The translations under genes were made by a program, and so were the position numbers. From Tateyamaria sp. Alg231-49 (GTDB taxonomy: Bacteria > Pseudomonadota > Alphaproteobacteria > Rhodobacterales > Rhodobacteraceae), in assembly GCF_900143535.1 (NCBI RefSeq), contig NZ_FRFA01000010.1:61675-125674 (forward strand): a stretch of 64,000 nucleotides of DNA, written 5' to 3'. Shown one piece after another: positions 1-8,342 of this stretch. Position 1 is the first letter of the stretch; each line of letters opens with the position of its first letter. The notes under the pieces were generated by a model, which saw only the letters and a list, made by a program, of their open reading frames with translations, had not been told where the DNA came from and ran no database searches.

Positions 1-526
1 CGCAGTCTTCGTCCGAGAACCGCCGTTTGACCACCTGACCGGGGTTGCCGATCACAACTGAGAAATCGGGCACCTCGCCCCGCACCACGGCCCCCGCGCC
101 GACGATCACGCCATTCCCGATCCTTGCCCCCGGACACACCAGCGCACCATATCCCAGCCACACGTCGTGCCCGATCACCGTGTCGCGGGTATCGGGTTGG
201 TAGGTGGCGATTTGCGCGGGATCGAAGATGGGGAACGGAAATGTGGTCAGCCCGTCCGTTGCGTGATTGGCCCCAGCCGTCAAAAACCGCACCCCGTGCG
301 CGATTTGACAGAACCGCCCGATGCGCAGGCCACCCGGTCCCGCGCCGAACAGGTAGGGGGCCAAATGCGATGCCCAATCAGAGGGCGCTGCAAAATCGGA
401 GGCATAGGTATAGGCACCTATATCCCAGCCCGGATGGTCAATCACGCGGTCCAGAAAGGCTGTGCCAGTATGCTCGGATCCATCTGGCAGGGTTACGGGA
501 TAGGCGCGGGCGGCGTCCGGGAACAT
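1..526 (-). CDS. CatB-related O-acetyltransferase (left-handed beta-helix, partial)
   Basis: The gene runs off the left edge of the window; about 175 residues of its N-terminal part are visible. Hexapeptide repeats appear late in the visible part (VIGHDVWLGYGALVCPG, then ARIGNGVIVGAGAVV) and end in the family-typical VIGNPGQVVKRRF. This is the pattern of the CatB/Vat xenobiotic and sugar O-acetyltransferases, which use acetyl-CoA. The GHDVW histidine is the position that acts as catalytic base in this family. The ATG lies one base after the stop of the flavin reductase gene (TAA-a-ATG), so the two are probably cotranscribed. The substrate cannot be told from sequence; the family includes chloramphenicol acetyltransferases, but most chromosomal members have unknown acceptors. 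Confidence 0.85.
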   Translation of the reverse strand, partial: MFPDAARAYPVTLPDGSEHTGTAFLDRVIDHPGWDIGAYTYASDFAAPSDWASHLAPYLFGAGPGGLRIGRFCQIAHGVRFLTAGANHATDGLTTFPFPIFDPAQIATYQPDTRDTVIGHDVWLGYGALVCPGARIGNGVIVGAGAVVRGEVPDFSVVIGNPGQVVKRRFSDEDC

Positions 527-527
527 T

Positions 528-1133
528 TTACTCGCCCGGGCGTTTGAGGCTGAATTTGTCCCGGATCACCCCGTAGTCGCGATATCCCAGCCGCGTCAGG
601 GGCTGGTATCGCAGCACGTCGAAAATGCCGTCCACCACGCAGTCGTCGCGCATATGCACGCCCACCACTTCACCAAAGACCACATAGTTTGAGGGCCCTT
701 CGATTTGCACGATTTGTGTCACCTTGCACTCTAGGGACGCTGGGGCTGCGCCGACGCGGGCGCAGTTGATCTCTCCACACTCGGCCTTGTCGATCTCGGC
801 CAGTTCGAATTCGTCTGTGCTGGCCTCCCATGGGCCTGAGGTTTGGTTCATCGCGTCTTTCATCGCGTATTCCACGATGTTCACGCAAAATACGCCGGTT
901 TCGCGGATGTTGGAGACAGAATCCTTGGTGCCGTCCCGGTCATCCTTGGTTCCGGTCGACGAAAACATGACCTGTGGGGGCACATAGGCCACGCCGTTGA
1001 AGAACGAATAGGGGGCCAGATTGTCCGACCCGTCCGCGCCGCGTGTCGAAATCCAGCCGATTGGGCGTGGTGTGACGATGGCGTTAAAGGGGTTGTGGGG
1101 CAGGCCGTGGCCATCGGCGGGGCGGTAGAACAT
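528..1133 (-). CDS. Flavin reductase family protein (DIM6/NTAB type)
   Basis: A 201-residue protein with the split-barrel FMN-binding fold of the flavin reductase-like family. It starts with FYRPADGHGLPHNPFNAIV and continues with the RPIGWISTRGADG motif and an APYSFFNGV segment, all typical of the DIM6/NTAB group. Such proteins bind FMN and either supply reduced flavin to a monooxygenase or act as oxidoreductases themselves. A clear AGGAG ribosome-binding site precedes the ATG. It is the first gene of a two-gene unit with the acetyltransferase to its left. No partner monooxygenase is visible, so its specific role is open. Confidence 0.88.
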   Translation of the reverse strand: MFYRPADGHGLPHNPFNAIVTPRPIGWISTRGADGSDNLAPYSFFNGVAYVPPQVMFSSTGTKDDRDGTKDSVSNIRETGVFCVNIVEYAMKDAMNQTSGPWEASTDEFELAEIDKAECGEINCARVGAAPASLECKVTQIVQIEGPSNYVVFGEVVGVHMRDDCVVDGIFDVLRYQPLTRLGYRDYGVIRDKFSLKRPGE

Positions 1134-1220
1134 GGAATCTCCTGATCGGTGGTTTGCGCAAGGACTACCCCCATGCTAGGGCGACAACCACCCCTGACGA
1201 GACCTGCGATCCGGCACCAT

Positions 1221-1706
1221 ATGTTCCATTTGACCACAGAAACCCCGGACGACTGGTGGGAGGTCGAGGCCCTGTATGACCTGTGCTTTGCCCCCGGGCG
1301 CGAAGCGTTGTCGTCGTACCGCCTTCGTGATGGGGTCGATTCGGTGACCAGCCTGAGCCTTGTGGCCCGTGATGCGGACGGCACTGTCGGTGGTGCTATC
1401 CGGTTTTGGCCGGTTCGTATTGGTGCGGCTCGTGCCTTGCTGCTGGGCCCTGTGGCCGTGCACCCGACCCATCAGGGCGAAGGGTTGGGGGCCGTTTTGA
1501 TCGAAACTTCGATGGCGGCGGCGGCGTCTGAAGGATGGGAGCGGGTGCTGTTGATCGGTGATGCCCCCTATTATGGTCGCTTTGGGTTTGCGCGTCTGAA
1601 CGCGGTTGTCATGCCCCCGCCGACCAATCCTGAGCGGGTTTTGGGCCATGCCTTGCGACCCGGTGCGTGGGACGGCATTGTCGGTGAAGTGACCCGCAGC
1701 AATTGA
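1221..1706 (+). CDS. GNAT family N-acetyltransferase
   Basis: About 161 residues when started at the ATG at 1221, where MFHLTTETPDDWWEVEALYD gives a normal GNAT N-terminus; an upstream extension in frame has no family features. The acetyl-CoA-binding motif A is present (GPVAVHPTHQGEGLGAVLI, with the Q-x-x-G-x-G/A pattern), followed by a YYGRFGFAR motif near the C-terminus. This fits the YhbS-like subgroup of GNATs. The acceptor is unknown. It stands alone on the plus strand, diverging from the flavin reductase gene. Confidence 0.88.
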   Translation: MFHLTTETPDDWWEVEALYDLCFAPGREALSSYRLRDGVDSVTSLSLVARDADGTVGGAIRFWPVRIGAARALLLGPVAVHPTHQGEGLGAVLIETSMAAAASEGWERVLLIGDAPYYGRFGFARLNAVVMPPPTNPERVLGHALRPGAWDGIVGEVTRSN

Positions 1707-1737
1707 AACGAAGGGTGCGCGGCCCAATCTATACCCC

Positions 1738-2496
1738 ATGTCAGAGATCATTCTTGCCCGCCCCGTTCTGGACCCAGAAACAGAGATTGCGCGCCTTGCC
1801 CGCCGTTATGCGTCGGCGGGTGGGCTTGGCATTCAGGTGCTTAACACCCTTGGAACCGGGGCCGATGGCCTGCTGGATCGTCTGCCTGCCCCCGTGCGCG
1901 GACAGTTGGATAGTGCGGCGCGCGTTGCCCTGACACAGGCGCTGCGCGCTGCCAGTGGGTCGCGTCAGGTGGTGCCGGATCAGGCGCAATGGCTGAATTC
2001 GGTTGTCAGCACGGCGATGGGGGCCGCGGGCGGTTTTGGAGGCTTGCCGACAGCCTTGGCCGAACTGCCCGTCACAACGACGCTGCTGTTGCGCGTGATC
2101 GAAGGCGTCGCGGTCGAACACGGGTTTGACCCTTCGGCGGAGTCCGTGCGATTTGATTGCGTTCAGGTGTTTTCTGCCGCCGGTCCGCTCGAGCATGACG
2201 ATGGGGCTGATCTGGCTTTCTTGTCTGCCCGCGTGGCGCTGACGGGATCGGCCATGCAGGCGATCATTGCTCGCGTGGCCCCCCGTCTGGCGATCGTCAT
2301 GGGCCAAAAGCTTGCCGCCCAAGCCGTGCCTGTGCTGGGTGCTGTGGCGGGGGCGGCCACGAATTACGCCTATACCAGCTATTACACCGATGTGGCCCAC
2401 GTGCATTTCGGATTGCGTCGTCTGGCGGTTGAGACGGATCAGCCTCATGAGGCGATGGTGGCCCGCCTTAAGGCTGAGGTGCTGGCACTTAAGTAG
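1738..2496 (+). CDS. EcsC family protein
   Basis: A 252-residue protein with the EcsC-like features: an N-terminal helical part, then glycine-rich hydrophobic segments (GAAGGFGGLPTALAELPVTTTLLLR) and a C-terminal AVPVLGAVAGAATNYAYTSYY segment. EcsC is encoded beside an ABC transporter in Bacillus, but its biochemical role is not settled; in proteobacteria it is a conserved membrane-associated protein of unknown function. The gene is 31 bases downstream of the GNAT gene. Its end overlaps the modC end by 8 bases tail to tail. Confidence 0.8.
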   Translation: MSEIILARPVLDPETEIARLARRYASAGGLGIQVLNTLGTGADGLLDRLPAPVRGQLDSAARVALTQALRAASGSRQVVPDQAQWLNSVVSTAMGAAGGFGGLPTALAELPVTTTLLLRVIEGVAVEHGFDPSAESVRFDCVQVFSAAGPLEHDDGADLAFLSARVALTGSAMQAIIARVAPRLAIVMGQKLAAQAVPVLGAVAGAATNYAYTSYYTDVAHVHFGLRRLAVETDQPHEAMVARLKAEVLALK

Positions 2497-3568
2497 AGCC
2501 GCCCGAGATGGCGTCTTGTGCCACCGACGTTGCCTTGATGATCGCAAACAGGCTCTGACCTTGTTCCAAACCCATTGACGCAACGGCGCGGCCCGTGACC
2601 CGCGCCAACAGCGCTTCTCCGCCTGCATCAAGCGCAATTGCGGCCCCGGGGCCGTCGCCTGTGCGGATGGAGGTGATCGTGGCTGGCAGGATGTTTTGCG
2701 CGCTGAGGCCTTGCGGCATTTCGAGCGACAAAAGCACGTCTTGGGCCAATACCCGCAATCGCACCTGCGCGCCGATAGGGGCCTGCACACCGAGCAGGTT
2801 CAGCGTACCAGCTGCAACTTGCAGCGTGGACAAGCCGTCAGGCCCGTGGTCGGTGACCCTTGCCTGCAAGACTGCGCCTGCCTCTCGGACCCCCAAGAGG
2901 GGCACGGCGGCGGGGTCGGCCATCACGTCGAACAGGGGACCGCTGCGCGTGACCCTGCCATCCGACAAGAGCACCATGTGATCGGCGAGCCGCGCGACCT
3001 CGTCCACGGCGTGGCTGACATAGAGGATCGGCACGCCGGTGTCGGATTTGAGCCGGTCGAGATAAGGCAGGATGTCGGATTTGCGCGGCCCGTCGAGCGC
3101 GGCAAGTGGTTCGTCCATCAACAGGAGTGCGGGATCAGACAGAAGCGCGCGGCCCAGAGCGACCCGTTGTTTTTCGCCCCCTGACAGGGTGGCGGGGCGG
3201 CGAACCAGCAGATCACCGATCCCGAGAAGGTCGACAATGTGCGTGCGCCCTTTGGCCCGCGCGCCAAAACGCCCCGCGTAGTCGAGGTTCTCTGCCACCG
3301 TGAGGTGCGGAAACAGCCTTGCATCCTGAAACACGTAGCCAATCCGCCGTCTGTGCGCGGGCAGGAAGGTCTGCGCGCTGTTAAAGACGGTGTCGTTGAG
3401 GGTGATCTGGGCGGCATCAGGGCGCAACAGTCCTGCGATGGCGTTCACGATGGTGGTCTTGCCCGCGCCGGAGCGCCCGAAGAGCGCGGTAACGCCGGGG
3501 CCAGCCTCGAACCCGACGTCGAGATCAAAGCCGTCAAAGCGGTGGGTGATGGCGACCTTGAGGCTCAT
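2489..3568 (-). CDS. modC: Molybdate ABC transporter ATP-binding protein ModC
   Basis: A 359-residue ATPase started at MSLKVAITHRF, whose ATG overlaps the modB stop as ATGA; an upstream in-frame extension inside modB is rejected. Walker A (GRSGAGKTT), the signature LSGGEKQRVALGRALL and Walker B (LLLMDEPLAALD) are complete. The C-terminal ~130 residues form the TOBE/Mop-type regulatory domain seen in ModC proteins, ending in a region that can bind molybdate and control transport. It powers molybdate uptake through ModB. It is last in the modABC operon. Confidence 0.93.
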   Translation of the reverse strand: MSLKVAITHRFDGFDLDVGFEAGPGVTALFGRSGAGKTTIVNAIAGLLRPDAAQITLNDTVFNSAQTFLPAHRRRIGYVFQDARLFPHLTVAENLDYAGRFGARAKGRTHIVDLLGIGDLLVRRPATLSGGEKQRVALGRALLSDPALLLMDEPLAALDGPRKSDILPYLDRLKSDTGVPILYVSHAVDEVARLADHMVLLSDGRVTRSGPLFDVMADPAAVPLLGVREAGAVLQARVTDHGPDGLSTLQVAAGTLNLLGVQAPIGAQVRLRVLAQDVLLSLEMPQGLSAQNILPATITSIRTGDGPGAAIALDAGGEALLARVTGRAVASMGLEQGQSLFAIIKATSVAQDAISGGST

Positions 3569-4257
3569 GTGCCCGCGATCCGTTTTGCCACGCGGCGGGC
3601 AAGCCATTCGGACAGCACGACGGCCCCCAATGCGAGCACACAGGCCCACAGGACAAGGGCGATGGCCGCGTTTTCACCTCCCGGCACTTGCAGCAATGCG
3701 TAGATGGCCGAAGGAAGGGTTTGGGTTTGACCGGGGATGTTGGCAACAAAAGTGATTGTGGCCCCGAATTCTCCGATTGCCTTGGCAAAGCCCATGACGC
3801 CCCCCGCAAGGATGCCGGGCAAGATGAGGGGCAGGGTGATCGTGGCAAAGACGGCGACAGGTGGGGCGCCAAGTGTGCGCGCGGCAGCTTCGATTTTGGG
3901 GTCTACCGCCTCGATCGCGAGCCGAATGGCGCGCACCATGAGCGGAAAACCCATGACGATGGCGGCCAGCACCGCGCCCGTCCAACGAAAGGCCAGCACA
4001 AGCCCAAAGGTTTGTTCGAGAAAGATGCCTGCGGGCCCCGTACGTCCGAACGCGATCAACAAGAGGTAGCCTGTGACAACCGGGGGCAAAACCAGCGGCA
4101 GGTGAACGGCGGCGTTGAGGATCGATTTGCCCCAAAAGTCGCGCCGTGCCAGCAGCCATGCGACCCAGATGGCCAGCGGCAGGGCAAGCAACGTGGCCAC
4201 CACACCAACCAAAAGCGACAGTCGCAGCGCGTCCCAGCCTGCTGGATCAAGGCTCAT
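3565..4257 (-). CDS. modB: Molybdate ABC transporter permease ModB
   Basis: A 230-residue inner-membrane permease with about five hydrophobic segments and a binding-protein-dependent transport (EAA) loop reading EAAARTLGAPPVAVFATITLPL. The RAIRLAIEAVDPKIEAAARTLGAPP stretch is characteristic of ModB/CysT-type permeases. The start overlaps the modA stop (ATGA) and the stop overlaps the modC start, so the three genes are translationally coupled. It forms the membrane channel for molybdate. Confidence 0.93.
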   Translation of the reverse strand: MSLDPAGWDALRLSLLVGVVATLLALPLAIWVAWLLARRDFWGKSILNAAVHLPLVLPPVVTGYLLLIAFGRTGPAGIFLEQTFGLVLAFRWTGAVLAAIVMGFPLMVRAIRLAIEAVDPKIEAAARTLGAPPVAVFATITLPLILPGILAGGVMGFAKAIGEFGATITFVANIPGQTQTLPSAIYALLQVPGGENAAIALVLWACVLALGAVVLSEWLARRVAKRIAGT

Positions 4258-4988
4258 GGCAGGGCCGTGAAGCCCGCCGCCTCAAACAGGGCGATGCGGG
4301 TGATAAGGTGGTCAAGGAAAGCGTCGCCTTCCTGTGTCAGGGCAAGACCGTGATAGAGGATTTGCGGGTGCTGATGTGCCGGGATCGCCCATGCAACAGC
4401 CACTTTCGCGCTGGCCTGTGCGTCAGAGGCGTAAACGATGCCAAAAGGTGCCTCGCCGCGCGCCACAAGGGCGAGGGCGGCGCGGACGTTTTCGGTTTCG
4501 GCAAGATGTGGGCGCAATGTGTCCCATGCGTTAATGGTCTTGAGCCACGCAGAGGCGTAGATGCCAGCAGGCACAGAGATGTGTTGGCCCATGGCGAACC
4601 GACCTGAGCCCAGTGCATCGCGCAGCGTAGTTGCATCCATGGAGGCAAATGTTGGCCCGTCCAAGGGCGTCACAAGCACCAGCTCGTTGGACAAAAGTGG
4701 GCGCGGCTGTGTGGGCGCATGGCCTTGATCAAACAGCCAGTTAGCCCATGTTTCATTGGCCAGAATGACCACATCGGCCGGAGCACCCAGACTGACTTGG
4801 CGGGCCATGGTCCCGCTGCCGCCATAGCTGATCGTGCTGGCCCCATCATAGTCTGCGGCGACTGTGTCGAGGGGGCCTTGCAGGCTGGCAGCGGCAAAGA
4901 TGCTGAGCGGGCCCGCCCAAAGGCCGGTCGGTGCCCACGCAAGGGCAAGTAAGACTGCCAAGCCTTTGATCCGGATATACGTTTTCAT
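4254..4988 (-). CDS. modA: Molybdate-binding periplasmic protein ModA
   Basis: A 244-residue precursor from the ATG at 4988. A signal peptide covers about residues 1-25 and ends at LWAGPLSIFAAAS; the IFAAASL motif right after it forms the oxyanion site in ModA proteins. GGSGTMARQVSLGAPADVVI is the second family motif. The mature protein captures molybdate, and possibly tungstate, in the periplasm for ModBC. The same frame is open further upstream, but those residues lack any signal-peptide or family character. No ModE-type regulator is encoded in the window. Confidence 0.92.
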   Translation of the reverse strand: MKTYIRIKGLAVLLALAWAPTGLWAGPLSIFAAASLQGPLDTVAADYDGASTISYGGSGTMARQVSLGAPADVVILANETWANWLFDQGHAPTQPRPLLSNELVLVTPLDGPTFASMDATTLRDALGSGRFAMGQHISVPAGIYASAWLKTINAWDTLRPHLAETENVRAALALVARGEAPFGIVYASDAQASAKVAVAWAIPAHQHPQILYHGLALTQEGDAFLDHLITRIALFEAAGFTALP

Positions 4989-5115
4989 TGCAGGGGCACT
5001 ATTGGCCAAGGTCTGGGTCGGCTCAAGCCGTAAATACCTCTTTGGGCACGTCCCACTGTCATCAAAATGGTAACATAAATGGCATATCTTGTTGGAATCG
5101 GAAAGAAATCTGGAT

Positions 5116-5127
5116 ATCTGCGCAGAT
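5116..5127. promoter_or_regulatory. 12-bp perfect palindrome between modA and the NUDIX gene
   Basis: ATCTGCGCAGAT is a perfect palindrome in the divergent modA/NUDIX spacer, 40 bases before the NUDIX start. It is followed by an AT-rich CATATATTT stretch that could serve as a -10 region for the NUDIX gene. It does not match the known ModE consensus. An operator role is only an inference. Confidence 0.3.
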
Positions 5128-5166
5128 GTAGCATATATTTTTGCAAAAGTATTGGAGAGCAGGGCA

Positions 5167-5643
5167 GTGACCGCCCCGATTATCAAACAGTTGCCTTTGT
5201 CGTTTGGACAAGCTGACAAGACCGATGTGCGCACCCAGTTTGCTGCACTGTGCTATCGTGTGAAAAACGACAAGATTCAGGTGCTGCTGGTGACATCGCG
5301 CGGGTCCGGACGTTGGATTTTGCCCAAAGGCTGGCCGATGGACGGAAAAACCCCTGCTGAGAGCGCTGCGCGGGAAGCCTGGGAAGAAGCGGGTGTACAT
5401 GGCACGCCGGATTCCCGGCCCTTGGGCCTGTTTTCCTACAGCAAGGTGCTGGACGATGTTGATTATGACTTGCCTTGTGTGGCCATGGTTTATGGCGTGA
5501 AGGTGAAGTCACTGGCAGACGCGTTCCCCGAGGCCGGCCAGCGCACCCGTAAATGGGTGAGCCGCAAGAAAGCGGCGAGCATGGTGGATGAGCCTGAATT
5601 GTCTCGTATCTTGCGGGATTTCGACCCACGCGCGCTTTACTAA
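5167..5643 (+). CDS. NUDIX hydrolase
   Basis: The NUDIX box is complete: a glycine in GWPMDG, then PAESAAREAWEEAGV, giving G-x5-E-x7-REUxEExGU. The protein has 158 residues if it starts at the GTG at 5167, which has a GGAG site upstream; the same frame stays open back to 5089, so a longer form is possible. The LLVTSRGSGRWILPKGWP lead-in matches the diphosphoinositol-polyphosphate/diadenosine polyphosphate hydrolase subgroup common in alphaproteobacteria. Such enzymes cleave nucleoside diphosphates linked to another moiety. Substrate not assigned. Confidence 0.88.
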   Translation: MTAPIIKQLPLSFGQADKTDVRTQFAALCYRVKNDKIQVLLVTSRGSGRWILPKGWPMDGKTPAESAAREAWEEAGVHGTPDSRPLGLFSYSKVLDDVDYDLPCVAMVYGVKVKSLADAFPEAGQRTRKWVSRKKAASMVDEPELSRILRDFDPRALY

Positions 5644-5696
5644 GTTGCAAAGACGCCCATTGCGCACAGCGCGCACCGCTTTATGTTTAATCGACC

Positions 5697-6137
5697 ATGA
5701 TCAAGTACACTTTGAAATGCGCCGAAGGGCATGATTTTGAGAGCTGGTTTGCCAGTGCGTCTGCTTTTGACACATTGCAGTCGTCCGGCCATCTGGCGTG
5801 CGTGATCTGTGGGTCGTCCGATGTTGAAAAGGCGATCATGGCCCCGCGTGTCAGCACCTCAAAGGCGGTCGCCGTTGCGCCGTTCGACCCGGTGCCGCAG
5901 GCCCCGAGCACAAAAGCGGACGTTGAAGCCACCCTTTCCAAGATGCGGGCTGAGGTGGAAAAGAACGCAACCTATGTGGGCAAGGATTTTGCCAAAGACG
6001 CGCGTGATATCCATCTGGGTGATGCGCCTGAGCGTCCGATCTGGGGAGAGGCCAATCCAACCGAGGCCAAGGCCCTGATTGACGACGGTGTGCCTGTCGT
6101 CCCGCTGCCCTTCATTCCAACCCGTAAGGTCAACTGA
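5697..6137 (+). CDS. DUF1178 family protein
   Basis: A 146-residue protein beginning MIKYTLKCAEGHDFESWF and carrying a second cysteine pair CVICGSSDVEKAIMAPRV. The C-x4-H plus C-x2-C arrangement looks like a small zinc ribbon. This is the hallmark of DUF1178, a family confined largely to alpha- and betaproteobacteria. The function is unknown. The middle (about residues 50-90) is low-complexity Ala/Pro/Lys and the C-terminus is conserved (GEANPTEAKALIDDGVPVVPLP). It is followed four bases later by an SDR gene, so the two may be cotranscribed. Confidence 0.88.
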   Translation: MIKYTLKCAEGHDFESWFASASAFDTLQSSGHLACVICGSSDVEKAIMAPRVSTSKAVAVAPFDPVPQAPSTKADVEATLSKMRAEVEKNATYVGKDFAKDARDIHLGDAPERPIWGEANPTEAKALIDDGVPVVPLPFIPTRKVN

Positions 6138-6141
6138 ACAT

Positions 6142-6783
6142 ATGAATATTGTAATCACCGGGGCGACCCGCGGCATTGGTGCCGGGCTGGCCGCTCATTA
6201 CATGCGCGCTGGGCACAGCGTTGTGGGCACGGGCCGCTCGGCAGGGGCTGATGTGACGCTGGATGTCACGCAGCCCAGTGATCACAGCGCGCTGGCGCGG
6301 CGGTTGGAGGACGTGCCGGTTGATTTGCTGGTGTGCAATGCGGGTGTCTATCTGGATCGGGGGGAGACATTGGAGACAGGCTATGCCGCCGATATTTGGG
6401 CGCAGACTTTTGCGGCCAATGTCACCGGCGTATTTTTGACTGTTCAGACGTTGTTGCCCCATCTGCGCCGGGCTGTGCGGCCAAAAATTGCAATCATCTC
6501 ATCGCAGATGGCGTCGCACACCCGAGCACCAGGGGGCAGCTACATTTACCGCTCTTCCAAGGCTGCCGTTTTGAACCTTGGCCGCAATCTGGCGTCGGAT
6601 TTGGCTGGTGAGGTGGCCGTGGGTATTTATCACCCCGGTTGGGTGCAGACGGATATGGGCGGTGCGTCGGCGGCGATCACGGTGGATCAGTCTGTGGCCG
6701 GTCTGGTTGATCGGTTTGAGGCGCTGTCTTTTGACACTTCTGGGTGCTTTGAGACGTGGGACGGGCAGGCGCATCCCTATTGA
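6142..6783 (+). CDS. Short-chain dehydrogenase/reductase
   Basis: A 213-residue SDR started at the ATG at 6142, only four bases after the DUF1178 stop. The nucleotide-binding motif TGATRGIG occupies residues 5-12, the NAG motif is in VCNAGVYLD, and the catalytic Ser plus Y-x3-K is in SGSYIYRSSKAA. The protein is shorter than classical 250-residue SDRs and resembles the C-factor/sniffer-like atypical group. The oxidoreductase substrate is unknown. Confidence 0.87.
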   Translation: MNIVITGATRGIGAGLAAHYMRAGHSVVGTGRSAGADVTLDVTQPSDHSALARRLEDVPVDLLVCNAGVYLDRGETLETGYAADIWAQTFAANVTGVFLTVQTLLPHLRRAVRPKIAIISSQMASHTRAPGGSYIYRSSKAAVLNLGRNLASDLAGEVAVGIYHPGWVQTDMGGASAAITVDQSVAGLVDRFEALSFDTSGCFETWDGQAHPY

Positions 6784-6810
6784 TCTTGTGGACACGCCGT
6801 TGGCGTGACG

Positions 6811-6875
6811 CCATGTTTTAGGGGCTCTGCCCCGTCGCTGGCGCGACTCCCCGTGGTTTTTCTGGTCAAGAGAAA
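6811..6875. repeat. REP-like intergenic palindromic element
   Basis: The spacer between the SDR and lysC holds GGGGCTCTGCCCC (6821-6833) followed by a second GC-rich arm and CTCCCCGTGGTTTTTCTGG. This resembles the dispersed intergenic palindromes of many Roseobacter-group genomes (GGGGCTCTGCCCC ... CCCCGG ... ATTTTT). Assignment is from memory of that pattern. It may also act as a transcription terminator for the SDR, since a T-run follows. Confidence 0.4.
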
Positions 6876-6954
6876 ACATCCAGTTGTCGGCGTTGCCTTG
6901 CAACTGGGCTGGGGGGGCGATATGGCCCGGGCGGACTAGGATTTGAGGCACAGC

Positions 6955-8193
6955 ATGCCTGTACTTGTGATGAAATTCGGTGGCACCTCGGTTGCCACGC
7001 TGGACCGCATTCGCCGTGCGGCCAAGCGCGTTGGTGTTGAAGTTGCCAAGGGCTATGACGTGATCGTCATTGTGTCGGCCATGTCGGGCAAGACCAATGA
7101 ACTGGTTGGCTGGGTCAACGAAACGTCGCCTTTGTTTGATGCGCGTGAATATGACGCTGTCGTGTCCTCTGGTGAGAATGTGACCGCTGGGTTGATGGCG
7201 CTGACGTTGCAGGAAATGGATGTGCCCGCGCGGTCCTGGCAGGGCTGGCAAGTGCCGGTGCGCACGACCTCGGCCCATTCCAGCGCGCGGATCGAAGAGA
7301 TCCCGCCGGCCAATATCATGGCAAAGTTTGATGAGGGCATGCGCGTTGCAGTTGTCGCAGGTTTTCAGGGGGTGAGCCCCGAAGGGCGCATCACCACATT
7401 GGGGCGCGGTGGTTCTGACACCACTGCTGTCGCCTTTGCGGCTTCTTTTGGGGCGGAGCGCTGCGACATCTACACGGATGTGGATGGCGTCTATACCACC
7501 GATCCGCGCATCACCAATAAGGCCCGCAAGCTGGATCGCATCTCGTTTGAGGAAATGCTGGAACTGGCCTCGTTGGGGGCCAAGGTATTGCAGACCCGGT
7601 CGGTCGAGTTGGCCATGCGCTATAAGGTGCGTTTGCGCGTTCTGAGCAGTTTTGAAGAGCAATCCGATACCGCCGGGACACTGGTGTGTGATGAGGAGGA
7701 AATCATGGAAAGCAATGTTGTAGCCGGTGTCGCCTATAGCCGGGATGAGGCCAAGATGACCCTCGTCAGTGTTGCAGATCGCCCCGGCATTGCCGCTTCG
7801 ATCTTTAGTGCGCTGAGTGTTGGCGGCGTCAATGTCGACATGATCGTACAGAACATCAGCGAAGAGGGTCGCACCGATATGACCTTTTCCTGCCCAACGG
7901 ATCAGGTCAAACGGGCCGAAAAGGCCATGGATGAGGCCAAGACTGCGGGCGTGATCAACTTTCACGAACTGATTGCGGATACGGACGTCGCCAAGGTCAG
8001 TGTCGTGGGGATTGGCATGCGCAGTCACACCGGCGTGGCCGCCAAAATGTTTGAATGCCTGAGCGCAGAAGGCATCAATATCAAGGTCATCACCACGTCG
8101 GAAATCAAGATTTCGGTGCTGATTGATCGCAAATACATAGAACTGGCAGTTCAGGCGTTGCACGACGCATTTGAATTGGAAAAGGCCGCATAG
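6955..8193 (+). CDS. lysC: Aspartate kinase
   Basis: A 412-residue monofunctional aspartokinase that makes aspartyl-4-phosphate, the first step toward lysine, threonine, methionine and diaminopimelate. KFGGTSVA is at residues 7-14, and GRGGSDTTAVAFAA and TDVDGVYTTDPR complete the kinase domain (to about residue 250). Two ACT domains follow (SVADRPGIAASIFSALS and VGIGMRSHTGVAAKMFE), which mediate allosteric inhibition. The ATG at 6955 has a GAGG site 7 bases upstream. It precedes ptsP, as in many alphaproteobacteria. Confidence 0.96.
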   Translation: MPVLVMKFGGTSVATLDRIRRAAKRVGVEVAKGYDVIVIVSAMSGKTNELVGWVNETSPLFDAREYDAVVSSGENVTAGLMALTLQEMDVPARSWQGWQVPVRTTSAHSSARIEEIPPANIMAKFDEGMRVAVVAGFQGVSPEGRITTLGRGGSDTTAVAFAASFGAERCDIYTDVDGVYTTDPRITNKARKLDRISFEEMLELASLGAKVLQTRSVELAMRYKVRLRVLSSFEEQSDTAGTLVCDEEEIMESNVVAGVAYSRDEAKMTLVSVADRPGIAASIFSALSVGGVNVDMIVQNISEEGRTDMTFSCPTDQVKRAEKAMDEAKTAGVINFHELIADTDVAKVSVVGIGMRSHTGVAAKMFECLSAEGINIKVITTSEIKISVLIDRKYIELAVQALHDAFELEKAA

Positions 8194-8342
8194 CAATTCA
8201 ACGCCTACGGTGGATCGGCGGTTGAACTGCGCGCTATGCCACCTGTGATGGAATAATGCGACAGCGCGGCACGCTTTGTCGTTTCGCTTTTTGAGGGTCT
8301 GTGTTCTAAACTGTTCTCCAAGACTTTGAGGGGCGTGGGCCA

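Noticed and set aside
1741..2790. A 349-codon minus-strand frame over the EcsC gene and the end of modC.
   Set aside because: Composition is that of an antisense frame (Arg/Gln/His-rich) and it conflicts with two better genes.
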